DNA of 64,000 nt from Rhodospirillum sp. (lineage in GTDB: Bacteria > Pseudomonadota > Alphaproteobacteria > Rhodospirillales > Rhodospirillaceae). The notes under the pieces are model-generated. The model saw nothing but the letters and a program-made list of their open reading frames with translations, was not told where the DNA came from and did not search any database. Positions 46,556 to 55,729 of the stretch are shown one piece after another (the stretch's first letter is position 1; the number at the start of each line of letters is the position of its first letter). The position numbers and the translations under genes were made by a program. The stretch spans positions 46,482 through 110,481 of the forward strand of contig JAIOYK010000009.1 of assembly GCA_021741145.1 (NCBI GenBank). Reading direction: 5' to 3'.

Positions 46556-46843
46556 TTAGCCAGTGATTCCCATGATGTCGGATTCCTTCATGATCAGGTA
46601 ATCGACGCCATCGATCTTGACCTCGGTGCCGGACCACTTGCCAAACAGGATACGGTCGCCGGCCTTGACGTCCATGGGGACGATCTTGCCGTCATCGCCG
46701 CGGGCGCCGGACCCAGTGGCGACAACTTCGCCTTCCATGGGCTTTTCCTTGGCGGTGTCGGGGATGATGATGCCACCGGCGGTCTTCTCCTCGCTCTCGA
46801 GGCGCTTCACGAGAACGCGGTCATGCAGCGGGCGGAAATTCAT
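46556..46843 (-). CDS. groES: co-chaperonin GroES
   Basis: This 95-residue lid of the GroEL chamber has [21 protein letters not shown] at the start, the mobile loop [13 protein letters not shown], and the end [12 protein letters not shown]. It is the first gene of groESL, 124 nt ahead of groEL. Confidence 0.98.
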   Translation of the reverse strand: MNFRPLHDRVLVKRLESEEKTAGGIIIPDTAKEKPMEGEVVATGSGARGDDGKIVPMDVKAGDRILFGKWSGTEVKIDGVDYLIMKESDIMGITG

Positions 46844-46911
46844 GGACTAGCCTCCGTCGGAATTGCAAATCTTTGATTTGCCACAAAACGAACCGGCGCG
46901 AGTGGGTGCTG

Positions 46912-46938
46912 TTAGCACTCAAGGCCGGTGAGTGCCAA
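46912..46938. promoter_or_regulatory. CIRCE operator (HrcA-binding) upstream of groES
   Basis: TTAGCACTC - nine bases - GAGTGCCAA matches the CIRCE consensus (TTAGCACTC-N9-GAGTGCTAA) with one change in the right arm. It sits about 70 nt ahead of groES. It suggests HrcA repression and heat induction of groESL. No hrcA is in the window. Confidence 0.93.
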
Positions 46939-47001
46939 AGAGGTAAGCCGACGGAGCATCGCTGTCAAGGGGAGACAATGGATCGGAATGGGATGGAGGG
47001 G

Positions 47002-47718
47002 TTACCCGCCCAGATAAACGGCGCGAACGCGGGCGTCGGACCGAATCGCTTCGGGGGTCCCTTCGGCCAGCAGACGGCCATGGTCGAGAACCAGCACCCG
47101 GTCGGCGTGGCCGAAGACCACATCCATATCGTGTTCGGTGAAGAGGATTGTCACCCCTTCCCCATCGGCGACCCTGGCGACCAGATCCATCATGGCCAGG
47201 CGCTCGGCCGCGGCCATGCCCGCGGTGGGCTCGTCCATCAGCAACAGACGCGGTGCTCCGGCCAGGGCCATGGCCAGTTCCAGGCGTTTGATATCACCAT
47301 AGGAAAGGGCGTGGGCCGGGCTGTCGGCGACTGCGTCGAGGGACAGGCGGACGAGGAGGCGGGCGGCTCTCGTTTCGGCTTCGGACCGGCCCATGGCCGC
47401 CCGCGCGGGCACCCGGATACAGTCCGCCACGGTCATGGAGGAAAAGACCCGGGCGATCTGGAAGGTCCGTCCCACACCCAGGTGGGCCAGTCGGTGCGGC
47501 GCGAGGCCGGTGACCGGCCTTCCATCGAGGATCACCCGGCCGCCGTCGGGGCGGCGTTGGCCGCCGATCAGGGAGAACAGGGTGGATTTTCCCGCGCCAT
47601 TCGGGCCGATCAGGGCGGTTCGGGTGCCGGTTTCCAGGGTGAAGGACAGGTCATCCACCGCGGTGACGCCACCGAAGGAAACCCGCAGGCTCTCGACCTG
47701 GAGCAGGGGCGGGGTCAT
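47002..47718 (-). CDS. Liv-type ABC transporter ATP-binding protein (LivG-like)
   Basis: This 238-residue ATPase has Walker A GPNGAGKST near residue 37, signature ALSYGDIKRLELAMAL, Walker B LLLMDEPTAGMAA and switch His in EHDMDVVF. It follows the fused permease by a 4-nt overlap. The signature LSYGD rather than LSGGE is normal for LivG-type members. No livF partner or binding protein is nearby. Confidence 0.9.
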   Translation of the reverse strand: MTPPLLQVESLRVSFGGVTAVDDLSFTLETGTRTALIGPNGAGKSTLFSLIGGQRRPDGGRVILDGRPVTGLAPHRLAHLGVGRTFQIARVFSSMTVADCIRVPARAAMGRSEAETRAARLLVRLSLDAVADSPAHALSYGDIKRLELAMALAGAPRLLLMDEPTAGMAAAERLAMMDLVARVADGEGVTILFTEHDMDVVFGHADRVLVLDHGRLLAEGTPEAIRSDARVRAVYLGG

Positions 47719-49547
47719 GACCGGGTCCTTCCCCCCGCGCCAATACTGGCGAGCCCGCCCGGGACCGTCAGGGCGATCAGCAGGATCACCGCGCCCAGGA
47801 TCAGGCGCCATTGGTCGGTCTGGGTTGAGATCAGCAACTCGAGCGAGGTATAGGCCGCCGCGCCGAGCACCGGCCCGGCCAGGGCATGGACGCCCCCCAA
47901 CAAGACCATGACCAGGAAGTCAACGCTGCCTTGGATCCCGGAGACCGTGGGGAAAACGCCAGCCTTGAGGAAGGCGAAGAGTCCTCCGGCCAATCCGGCG
48001 AAGGCGCCCGACAGGGCGAAGGCCATCCAGCGGACCCGGGCCACGGACAGACCCGAGGCGGCGGCCCGGGTCGGAGCGTCCCGCCCCGCGCGCAATCTCT
48101 GCCCGAAAGTGCAAAACACGAGGGCGCGGAGACCCCAAAGGGCGGGGGCGCAAATCGCCAGCACCATCCACCAGAAGGTCATCCGGTCCGCCGCCCAGTC
48201 CGGTGGCCAAAGGCCGATCAGCCCATTGTCACCCCCGGTGACCGGGACCCATTGGATGGCGATGGCATGGATGATTTCAGCGAAGGCCAGGGTCAACATG
48301 GCCAGGTAGACCCCGGACAGCCGGGTGACGAACCAGCCCACCAACAGCCCTCCCAATCCGCCAAGCAGGGGCGCGCAGACCAGGGCGACGGGCATGGACA
48401 GGCCTCCATGGACCACGGCCAGGGCCGCGCCATAGGCGCCCAGTCCGAAATAGGCCGCGTGGCCGAAACTGATCATTCCCCCAGGTCCCATGAGCAGGTG
48501 CAGGGAGGCGGCCCCCAGGGCAAGGATCATCCCCTCCGCCAGGACGGACAGGCCGTAGTCTCCCAGGACCAGGGGCGCGCAAACCCCGGCGAGAACGGCA
48601 CCCGCCCAGAGGAGGCGGCCCCTTGGACCGGCGGGGTGGAGGACGGGGCCGGGTCCCACCGCCGGGACGGCGCTTTCCGGCTCCAACCGGCCGAGGAGGC
48701 CTTGGGGACGGAGTGCCAGGATGACCATCATGGCCAATCCCATGGTCACCAAGGTGGCTTGGGGAAAGAGGGCGACGCCAAAGGCGTTGACCAGCCCCAA
48801 CAGCACCGCGGCCAGATAGGCGCCGGGCACGCTGCCCATGCCGCCAACGACGACCACCACGAAGGCCTCGGTGATGATTTGGATGTCCAAGTCATGGTGC
48901 ACGGCCTCCCGGGGCAGGATCAGGGCGCCCCCCAGCCCGGCGAGCATGGACCCCAGGGCGAAGACACCGGTGAACAGCCAGCGTTGGTCCGTGCCCAGGG
49001 CGGCGACCATGGTCCGGTCCTCGGTCGCGGCGCGCACCAGCAAGCCCCAGCGGGTGCGGGTGAAGACCAGCCACAGCCCCAACAGGACAACCGGCCCCAG
49101 GGCGATGAGGAACAGGTCGTATTCCGGGACGCGCCGCCCAAGGATCACGACGGCGCCCTTCAGCCCCGGTGCCCGGGGACCGAGCAGATCCTCCGGTCCC
49201 CAGATCAGGGGCACCAGGTCCTCGGCGATCAGGACGATGGCGAAGGTGGCGACCAGTTGGAACAACTCGGGCGCTTTGTAGACCCGGCGCAGGACAGTCA
49301 TTTCCAGGGCCGCGCCCAATAGGCCGACTCCCAGGGCGGCCAGCGGCACGGCCAGCCAGAAGGTCAGTCCCCAGGTCTCGCGGAGGGTATAGGCGCCATA
49401 GGCCCCGAGCATGAACAGGGTGCCATGGGCGAAGTTCACCACCCGGGTGACCCCAAAGATGATGGAAAGCCCCGCGGCCACCAGGAACAGGGAAGAGGCT
49501 CCGGCCAGTCCGCCCAGGAACTGCACGATCAGGAAGTCGAGGGACAA
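47715..49547 (-). CDS. fused LivH-LivM branched-chain amino acid-type permease
   Basis: This 610-residue protein is LivH and LivM in one chain. Residues 1-285 are LivH (VAAGLSIIFGVTRVVNFAHGTLFMLGAY, then VVVVGGMGSVPGAYLAA). Residues 310-610 are LivM (GPGGMISFGHAAYFGLGAYGAA, LTLAFAEIIHAIA). The junction at about 285-310 is a Pro/Gly-rich linker. It is coupled to the LivG-like gene by a 4-nt overlap, so both permease functions and one ATPase form one operon. A partner binding protein and livF must be elsewhere. Confidence 0.9.
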   Translation of the reverse strand: MSLDFLIVQFLGGLAGASSLFLVAAGLSIIFGVTRVVNFAHGTLFMLGAYGAYTLRETWGLTFWLAVPLAALGVGLLGAALEMTVLRRVYKAPELFQLVATFAIVLIAEDLVPLIWGPEDLLGPRAPGLKGAVVILGRRVPEYDLFLIALGPVVLLGLWLVFTRTRWGLLVRAATEDRTMVAALGTDQRWLFTGVFALGSMLAGLGGALILPREAVHHDLDIQIITEAFVVVVVGGMGSVPGAYLAAVLLGLVNAFGVALFPQATLVTMGLAMMVILALRPQGLLGRLEPESAVPAVGPGPVLHPAGPRGRLLWAGAVLAGVCAPLVLGDYGLSVLAEGMILALGAASLHLLMGPGGMISFGHAAYFGLGAYGAALAVVHGGLSMPVALVCAPLLGGLGGLLVGWFVTRLSGVYLAMLTLAFAEIIHAIAIQWVPVTGGDNGLIGLWPPDWAADRMTFWWMVLAICAPALWGLRALVFCTFGQRLRAGRDAPTRAAASGLSVARVRWMAFALSGAFAGLAGGLFAFLKAGVFPTVSGIQGSVDFLVMVLLGGVHALAGPVLGAAAYTSLELLISTQTDQWRLILGAVILLIALTVPGGLASIGAGGRTRS

Positions 49548-49662
49548 GGGCGAGAATCCTGGTCAGGGCGGAGGAAATACTCCCCTTGGTTCTAACCCGA
49601 TGGACAGGAGGTCGTCCAGGCTGGAGTGAGGTCGTCGGCGGGGCGTCACTCAGGGGCTTGTG

Positions 49663-49693
49663 AATTGATATGTGATAACATAACATTTCAATT
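49663..49693. promoter_or_regulatory. Zur-like palindrome upstream of the DUF1826 pair
   Basis: AATTGATATGTGATAACATAACATTTCAATT is a 31-bp near-perfect palindrome (12 of 15 pairs match) with half-sites ATGTxAT and ATxACAT. This agrees with the alphaproteobacterial Zur box as I recall it (ATGTTAT-x3-ATAACAT with flanking GA/TC). It ends 59 nt ahead of the start of the 70-aa gene and lies about 115 nt from the divergent permease gene. Confidence 0.7.
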
Positions 49694-49752
49694 GGGAGGG
49701 TCCGGATGATGTCACTCCCCCAGTCCCAACCCCTTGCCCTCGAGGAGGACCG

Positions 49753-49965
49753 ATGACTTGCCCTTCGCCCCAATCCACGCCCCCCGTGGACCCTCTTTCC
49801 GGCGACCAAAGCGCCCGGTCCCGGCAGTTGGAGGCGACATTGGCTCTGATGAAGTGGACCGAGCGGGAAATGCGCGCCCACGTGCGCCGGGGGGACCGCC
49901 GGGCCGCCTTGGCGACAGCGGCCCAGGCCCTGGAGGTGATTCTGCGCGGGACAGGGAACCGATGA
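49753..49965 (+). CDS. small hypothetical protein, partner of DUF1826
   Basis: This 70-residue protein starts at an ATG with a perfect GAGGAGGACC site 5 nt upstream, which argues that it is real. The end overlaps the DUF1826 start by ATGA. It is mainly one long amphipathic helix with Arg/Ala/Leu (MKWTEREMRAHVRRGDRRAALATAA). No family is recognised. The likely Zur-box upstream suggests induction when zinc is low (inference). Confidence 0.7.
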   Translation: MTCPSPQSTPPVDPLSGDQSARSRQLEATLALMKWTEREMRAHVRRGDRRAALATAAQALEVILRGTGNR

Positions 49966-50627
49966 GCGACGTTGATGCAAGGCCGTCTCCGGTGTTGGAG
50001 GAAAAGGTGCTTCGGACGGGACAGGGAGTGCGTGTTGTTTGGCGCGCCGAGGAGTTGAGCCGGATCCATGGGATCGATCTGGGCGCCCTGGTTTGGCGCC
50101 GCCCGGCGGACGAAGGCACGCGGCGCTGGCTGGAGACCCTCGACCCGGACGCGTTGCCGAGCCTTCGCGTGATCACCCCGGTGGAGGCGGTGCCGCGTCT
50201 CCTCGCCGCGCGGCGTCCGGGGAACGCCGGGTATGAATGGGACGTCTTGACCCGGGACATCATCCGCCTCGCCCATGCCTTTGGCGATCTGGTGGGTGGC
50301 TCCCATCTGCGTCTCCGGTTGGACGTGGTAACCACCAATGCCTGTCGCCGGTATCACATGGACCGGGTTCCTCTTCGACTGGTTTGTACATACCGGGGGA
50401 CGGGTACCCAGTTTGGACCGGGAAGGCCTGGCCGCGACCCCGATCCTCGCTTCATGGCGCCGCCCTGGTCCCCTCTTTTGCTGCGGGGGATCCCGGGGGA
50501 GGTCGGCGATTGTCCGGGAATCGTCCATCGCTCCCCGCCCATCGAGGGCATGGGGGAAACCCGGTTGGTTCTGGTCTTGGATCCCGTGAGTTGTCCCGAT
50601 GCCCATGCCGTAAAGGGGGTGCCTTAA
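49962..50627 (+). CDS. DUF1826 family protein
   Basis: This 221-residue protein has LVWRRPADEGTRRWLETLDP near residue 35 and the family signature of ACRRYHMDRVPLRLVCTYRGTGTQF near residue 130. It ends with IVHRSPPIEGMGETRLVLVLDP. The His and Asp of RYHMDRV and the later His could bind a metal. From memory, DUF1826 genes often lie in zinc-limitation (Zur) regulons next to COG0523 metal chaperones. Here the neighbour is the 70-aa gene under a Zur-like palindrome, and no COG0523 gene is visible. Its biochemical role is unknown. Confidence 0.82.
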   Translation: MSDVDARPSPVLEEKVLRTGQGVRVVWRAEELSRIHGIDLGALVWRRPADEGTRRWLETLDPDALPSLRVITPVEAVPRLLAARRPGNAGYEWDVLTRDIIRLAHAFGDLVGGSHLRLRLDVVTTNACRRYHMDRVPLRLVCTYRGTGTQFGPGRPGRDPDPRFMAPPWSPLLLRGIPGEVGDCPGIVHRSPPIEGMGETRLVLVLDPVSCPDAHAVKGVP

Positions 50628-50652
50628 AGGGGAGTCCGGGGTGCACCCGGGT

Positions 50653-50672
50653 GCCCTTCCCTAGGGAAGGGC
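50653..50672. terminator. 20-bp perfect palindrome between DUF1826 and lpxK
   Basis: GCCCTTCCCTAGGGAAGGGC lies in the short gap of two convergent genes and should form a hairpin on either strand. No T-run follows. Confidence 0.55.
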
Positions 50673-50684
50673 TCGTCCCTCATG

Positions 50685-51680
50685 TCATCCGGGGGCGGGC
50701 AGGGCTTTGGGTGCCAGGTGGTCGGCGATCAGTTCGGCGAAGAGGTCGGGCGCTTCGAAAGCGGCGCGGACCCCCAGGACGTCGACCTGGGGACGCTGGT
50801 CGGCGGGCAGACGGACGGCGTCCTTGGCCGTTGTCACCGGAAGGGCGCCCAGGTCATAGGCCTCGTCCAGGATGGGCTGGATGTCCGTTTCCGCGTAGGG
50901 GTAATGGTCGGCGAAGGGATGCTGGGCCACCACCCTGGCGCCAATCTGGCGCAGGGTGGCGAAGAATTTTCCGGGGCGGCCAATTCCAGCGAAGGCCACG
51001 ACCCTGCGTCCCACCAGGTTCGCCGCTTCCGGACCCGGCTCCAGGTGGGCGGCCAGGGCGGGCTTGCCCTTGGGAATCCAGCGGGCGATGTCCGCGGTAT
51101 CCTCCCCCAGGATGACCACCGCGTCGGCCCGGCGTAGCCCCGGGGCGATGGGCTCACGCAAGGGGCCCGCGGGGATCAGACGGCGGTTGCCGAAGCCATA
51201 GCCGCCATCCACCACAACCAGGGAGAGGTCGACGGCCAGGGCCGGGTTCTGGTGGCCGTCGTCCATGACCAGGGCTTGGGCGCCCGCGCCCACCGCGGCC
51301 CGCGCTCCCGCCGCCCGGTCCCGGGCGATCCAGCAGGGCGCCATTTTGGCCAGCAGCAGGGGTTCGTCCCCCACGTCCTCGGCGCCATGCAGGTCCGGGT
51401 CCACTTGGACGGGACCCTGGAGGGTTCCCCCATGACCCCGGGACAGGAAATGGGCGCTCACGCTCCGGGACAGCAGGATCTCCATGACCGCCATGGCCAC
51501 GGGGGTCTTGCCCGCGCCGCCGGCGGTCAGATTGCCCACGCGGATCACGGGGATGGGCAGGCGCAGCCCCGCGCCACCCCGGGCGAGGCGGCGGCGTGTG
51601 GCCATGCCGTAGAGCAATCCCACCGGTTCCAGCAGGCGCGCCGGGAAGGCATCCGTATGCCAGAAGTCGGGGGCTTTCAT
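50685..51680 (-). CDS. lpxK: tetraacyldisaccharide 4'-kinase
   Basis: This kinase phosphorylates the 4' position of the tetraacyldisaccharide in lipid A synthesis at the inner membrane. It has 331 residues. The Walker A-like motif is VGNLTAGGAGKTPVAM near residue 48, followed by SRGHGG, DEPLLLA and VMDDGHQNPAL, all typical. The ATG at 51680 overlaps the waaA stop by 4 nt, and the longer frame to 51992 is not supported. Confidence 0.93.
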   Translation of the reverse strand: MKAPDFWHTDAFPARLLEPVGLLYGMATRRRLARGGAGLRLPIPVIRVGNLTAGGAGKTPVAMAVMEILLSRSVSAHFLSRGHGGTLQGPVQVDPDLHGAEDVGDEPLLLAKMAPCWIARDRAAGARAAVGAGAQALVMDDGHQNPALAVDLSLVVVDGGYGFGNRRLIPAGPLREPIAPGLRRADAVVILGEDTADIARWIPKGKPALAAHLEPGPEAANLVGRRVVAFAGIGRPGKFFATLRQIGARVVAQHPFADHYPYAETDIQPILDEAYDLGALPVTTAKDAVRLPADQRPQVDVLGVRAAFEAPDLFAELIADHLAPKALPAPG

Positions 51681-53026
51681 GGGCTCCCTACGGCGAGGGG
51701 ATCCATCGCGGCGCGGTCCAGGGAGAGTGGTCGGGCCAGGGGGCGATGGGGGGGGATGGGAACCAAGGGGTCCAAGTAGGGAGCAAGGGTTTCCAGGATC
51801 CGCTCCAGCACGGCCCCTTCCCCCTCCGCCCAGAGACGGGCGGCCCGGGCCATGTCGGCGGCTCTGTCGGGATACTCCAGCAGCGCGTTCACGGCCTCGG
51901 TCAGGGCAGCCTCGTCGGCGACTTCCTGGGCGGCGCCCGCGGCGCGTAGGCGCAGGGCCAGTTCCGCGAAATTGGTCATGCCCGGTCCCCAAAGCAGGGC
52001 CGAGTCCAGAAGCGCGGGTTCCAGGGGGTTCTGCCCGCCGGTCTTTGTCAGGGTTTTCCCCATCACCACGATGGGGGCGAGGCGATAGTACAGGCCCATT
52101 TCACCCATGGTGTCGCCCAGCAGGATATCCGTTTCTGGCCCGGGCCACCCCTCGGACCGGCGGGTTACCGTCAATCCCTGGGCCCTCAGACTTTCGGCCA
52201 AGCTTTCTGACCGTTCGGCGTGGCGGGGGACGATCACTGTCAAAAGAGTGGGAAACCGTGCCTTCAGGGCGGCGTGGGTTCGCCCGGCCAGGGCTTCCTC
52301 TCCCGCATGCGTGCTGGCCGCCAGCCAACGGGGACGGTCCCCAAGGGCGGCCCGGGCTTGGGCCAGGACGGTCGGATCGGCTGGATCCGGGGGGGCGGCG
52401 CATTTCAGGTTTCCCAGGCTGTCCACCCGGGGCGCGCCCATCTCCGCCAGCCGTCTCGCGTCCCGATCCGTTTGTCCGAGGCAGAGGGAAAACCCCGCCA
52501 TCATGCGTTTGGCCAATCCCCGATGACGCCTCCAAGAGACGTGGGACCGGTCTGAGATCCGGCCATTCAACAGGACCATGGGCTTGCCCCGCTTGCCCGC
52601 GGCGACCAGCAGGTTGGGCCAAAAATCGGACTCGCTCCACAGGGTCAAGTCCGGATCCCAATGCTCCAGGAAACGGCGAACCGCGGAGGGCTTGTCCACG
52701 GGAAGGAACTGGTGGACCGCCCCCTCGGGCAGGGCATTGGCGACGACCCGGGCCGAAGTGACCGTGCCCGTTGTCAGCAGGATCGAGAGGCCCGGACGCT
52801 GGCGCAGGAGGGCACTGATCAGGGGCAGCAGCGCCTTGGCCTCGCCCACGCTGGCGCCATGGGTCCAGACCAGGGGACCCCGAGGGCGGGGCAAGCCTGG
52901 ATGGCCCAGCCGCTCTCCCAGGCGGATGGCGTCTTCCTTGCCGTGGCGTTGTCGGTGCCGCAACAGGATATCAATGGCCGGTCCCCCAAGGGTGGTCAGT
53001 GCTCTGTATAAATAAAAAATGGGCAT
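51677..53026 (-). CDS. waaA: 3-deoxy-D-manno-octulosonic acid (Kdo) transferase
   Basis: This GT30 enzyme attaches Kdo to lipid A from CMP-Kdo at the inner membrane. It has 449 residues. FYLYRALTTLGGP is at the start, WTHGASVGEAKALLPLI near residue 54, WSESDFWPNLL near 133, and GGQNPLEPALL near 330. The pair waaA-lpxK is translationally coupled (4-nt overlap) and forms an envelope-lipid operon. Confidence 0.94.
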   Translation of the reverse strand: MPIFYLYRALTTLGGPAIDILLRHRQRHGKEDAIRLGERLGHPGLPRPRGPLVWTHGASVGEAKALLPLISALLRQRPGLSILLTTGTVTSARVVANALPEGAVHQFLPVDKPSAVRRFLEHWDPDLTLWSESDFWPNLLVAAGKRGKPMVLLNGRISDRSHVSWRRHRGLAKRMMAGFSLCLGQTDRDARRLAEMGAPRVDSLGNLKCAAPPDPADPTVLAQARAALGDRPRWLAASTHAGEEALAGRTHAALKARFPTLLTVIVPRHAERSESLAESLRAQGLTVTRRSEGWPGPETDILLGDTMGEMGLYYRLAPIVVMGKTLTKTGGQNPLEPALLDSALLWGPGMTNFAELALRLRAAGAAQEVADEAALTEAVNALLEYPDRAADMARAARLWAEGEGAVLERILETLAPYLDPLVPIPPHRPLARPLSLDRAAMDPLAVGSP

Positions 53027-53212
53027 GGCCCGGCCAAATGCGCCTGGAAATGGGACGGGGATGGCAGGGGGAAGCCGATCCCTCCGCCGCGTCCTTCCAG
53101 TCTAGTGAATACGGAACGGGTTCGTCCGCGTCCCAGGGCATTTAGCACGGGCCGGAGCCGAGATCAAATCGCCATCGACGGGTCGTTTCGAAGACAGGGC
53201 GGAGGAGGGGGG

Positions 53213-54277
53213 TCAGGCGGATCCGCCCACCTCCACCGGTGACGCGTCGGACGCGAAGAAATCACCGGGCTCGAAGGGGTAAATGTTGCTCAGGAACTGG
53301 TCGATGGAGGTCTCCCAGGACCGAGCCAGGGCGAAGTCCCGGCAGGCCTCGGCGGGGATCTCCAGGGCTTTCAGCGCCGCGGCGCGCAGGTCTTCGGACA
53401 ACACACCCACGGGGGCGTCGCCGATCACGTCCAGGGGGCCGGACACGGGGTAGGCCGCCACGGACAGACCGCTGGCCAGGGCTTCCAGCAGAACCAGGCC
53501 AAAGGTGTCGGTGCGACTGGGAAAGACGAAGACATCGCCGACGGCGAAATGGGTGGCCAAATCCTCCCCATGGCGTTCCCCGGCGAAATGGACTTCCGGA
53601 TGGCGGGCTTTCAGGGACTCGAACTGGGGCCCGCCGCCGACGACGATCTTGGTGCCGGGCAGGTCCAGATTGAGGAAGGCCTTGATGTTCTTTTCCACCG
53701 CGACCCGGCCGACGTAGACAAACCAGGGGCGGGGACCGGTGATCAGGTGGTCCAGGCTATCCTTGGGCCGGGGCCGGAACAGGTCGGTATCAACTCCCCG
53801 GGTCCAGCGCTTGATGTTGGAAAACCCCCAGGAAGACAGTTCATCCTCGATCCCCTGGGTGGCGACCATGATGGCGCGAGACGGGCCGTGGAACCACCGC
53901 ATCACCTTGTACCCCCAGCTCACCGGCAGACCGAAGCGGGCGTTGACATATTCCGGGAACTTGGTGTGGAAGGCGGTGGTGAACGGAATGTCGCGCTTCA
54001 CGCAATAGCGCCGGGCGGTGACCCCCAGGGGGCCTTCGGTGGCGATGTGCACGACACAGGGTTGAAAGGTCTTGATGGCCTCCGCCATGGTCTTGCCCGG
54101 CAGAAGGGCCAATCGGATCTCGCTATAGGTGGGGCAGGGAATGGTCCGGAAACTATCGGGGGTGATATAGACCGTCTCATGTCCCCGGGCTTCCAGGCGC
54201 CGACGCAGGGTATCGAGGGTTCGGACAACCCCATTGACCTGGGGGAACCAGGCGTCCGTGACGACGAGGATACGCAT
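53213..54277 (-). CDS. family 4 glycosyltransferase
   Basis: This 354-residue GT-B enzyme has the N-terminal MRILVVTDAWFPQVNGVVRTL, FTTAFHTKFPEYV and RWTRGVDTDLFRPRP. Its donor-site stretch is PSRTDTFGLVLLEALASGLSVAAYPVSGP with the EX7E motif (Glu in LLEALASG). The closest look-alikes are GT4 enzymes that glycosylate lipids in alphaproteobacteria. Acceptor and donor are not readable. It precedes the lipid-phosphoesterase gene product in envelope context. Confidence 0.88.
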   Translation of the reverse strand: MRILVVTDAWFPQVNGVVRTLDTLRRRLEARGHETVYITPDSFRTIPCPTYSEIRLALLPGKTMAEAIKTFQPCVVHIATEGPLGVTARRYCVKRDIPFTTAFHTKFPEYVNARFGLPVSWGYKVMRWFHGPSRAIMVATQGIEDELSSWGFSNIKRWTRGVDTDLFRPRPKDSLDHLITGPRPWFVYVGRVAVEKNIKAFLNLDLPGTKIVVGGGPQFESLKARHPEVHFAGERHGEDLATHFAVGDVFVFPSRTDTFGLVLLEALASGLSVAAYPVSGPLDVIGDAPVGVLSEDLRAAALKALEIPAEACRDFALARSWETSIDQFLSNIYPFEPGDFFASDASPVEVGGSA

Positions 54278-54326
54278 GGTGATAAAGTCCCTTTCGTCGG
54301 GATTTGGTTTCGTTGAGGGTAGTGCC

Positions 54327-55238
54327 CTATGGGGCGGGGCTGACCGGCTCTTTCTCGCCGGTGTCGGTCGACGCGTCGGTCCGGTCGGCCTCCAGGGCCA
54401 GGTGGACCCGCCCGGCGGTGAAGATCGCTTCGGCCGGATTGTCCGATGAATCCGCGTCCCGAGCCCCGGCGTAACCGGAGAACAGGGAAAGTTGCTGGGT
54501 TTCGGACCAGTGCAGGATATCCATGCGGCCGTCGTGGTGTTCGACCAGGGCCGAGCAGCTTTCCACCCAGTCCCCGTCGTTGCAGTACAGAATTTCCTCC
54601 ACCTCGCGGATCTCGGGGTGGTGGATATGGCCGCAGACGATACCGGTGACGCCGCGCATACGGGCCACTTCGGCCATCGACGTCTCGAAGTCGTCGATGT
54701 ACTTCACGGCGTTTTTGACCTTGTGCTTCAGGTATTTGGACAACGACCAGTAGGGCAGACCCAAGCGATAGCGGGCCAAGTTGAACCAGTGGTTGGCCTC
54801 CAGCAGCCAGACGTAGGCCCAGTCCCCAAGCTTGGCCAGCCATTTGGCGTATTTCACCACGCCATCGAACTCGTCGCCGTGGATGACCAGATAGCGACGG
54901 CCATCGGCGCCTTCATGAATGGCTTCGCGCACCACATGGATGTCGCCGAATTCGGCGTCGCAATAGCTTCGGGCGAATTCGTCGTGGTTGCCCGGAATGA
55001 AGATCACCTTCGTCCCCTTGCGCGCCTTGCGCAGAAGCTTTTGGACCACGTCATTATGGGCCTGGGGCCAATGCCAGTGCTTTTGCAGGCGCCAGCCGTC
55101 AACGATGTCGCCCACCAAATAGAGGGTGTCCGATTCGGTGCGTTTCAGGAAATCCAACAGGAAGTCGGCCTTACAGCCGCGGGTTCCCAAGTGGATGTCT
55201 GAAATGAAAATGGCGCGGTATCGACGTGGTTCCGTCAT
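54327..55238 (-). CDS. UDP-2,3-diacylglucosamine diphosphatase-like phosphoesterase
   Basis: This 303-residue calcineurin-like metallophosphoesterase has the metal-binding blocks FISDIHLGTRG at 11, VGDIVDGW at 42, PGNHDEFAR near 79, and CGHIHHPEIR near 200. It has the COG2908/LpxH-like lineage. LpxH cleaves UDP-2,3-diacylglucosamine in lipid A synthesis; whether this paralogue is LpxH itself or a related enzyme is not settled. The start could also be 55265. It sits 49 nt upstream of the GT4 gene on the same strand. Confidence 0.85.
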   Translation of the reverse strand: MTEPRRYRAIFISDIHLGTRGCKADFLLDFLKRTESDTLYLVGDIVDGWRLQKHWHWPQAHNDVVQKLLRKARKGTKVIFIPGNHDEFARSYCDAEFGDIHVVREAIHEGADGRRYLVIHGDEFDGVVKYAKWLAKLGDWAYVWLLEANHWFNLARYRLGLPYWSLSKYLKHKVKNAVKYIDDFETSMAEVARMRGVTGIVCGHIHHPEIREVEEILYCNDGDWVESCSALVEHHDGRMDILHWSETQQLSLFSGYAGARDADSSDNPAEAIFTAGRVHLALEADRTDASTDTGEKEPVSPAP

Positions 55239-55729
55239 GGCTTTGAGTGCGTGTCCGTGTTCCATGGCGTGTCGGGGGCCGCGTGTCGGGGGTGGCGTCT
55301 CGAGGGCGGCATATCGGGGCATTGTCCGGTCCAGATTCCACCAGATCGGTCCGTGAGTCCGGAAGCGCCTCGCCATTTCAGGGCGCGCCGCTGGATGGGT
55401 TGTACCCTTCCGTCCGAGCGGAAGTCATTGAGTTATTATCCCGACATAAATAATTCACCGCCTTGTCGCCGAAGTGAAATATGTCTATATCTTTGAGAGG
55501 ATGGGAGTTTGAAAGCATATCCAGGACTGGAATATTACACTTTTATTACAGTCTGAAGGGAAAAGACGGGACTTTCGAGTATCTTAGATCTTTCATGGAC
55601 CCATTCGCCCCTTTGATGTTGGTTGGCCTTTTCCCCTTGATTGGGTTGTCACCAGCGATTTGACCGCCTTCGCGCGGCCATATTTATCCGTCACCCGATA
55701 AGGATCTCCCCACGGAAGGACCCCTTGGA
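55239..55729. other. 491-nt intergenic region with AT-rich centre
   Basis: Between divergent lpxH-like and lipid kinase genes. The middle (about 55430-55560) is distinctly AT-rich and probably holds promoters for both. A 60-residue frame (55481-55663) has no coding support. I see no RNA gene or terminator here. Confidence 0.4.

Noticed and set aside
49734..49961. Upstream part of the frame that contains DUF1826
   Set aside because: The 70-aa gene in another frame occupies this stretch with a strong ribosome site, and the DUF1826 match begins after 49962.
55481..55663. 60-residue frame in an AT-rich gap
   Set aside because: No ribosome site or recognisable motif; the AT-rich DNA looks like a promoter region.
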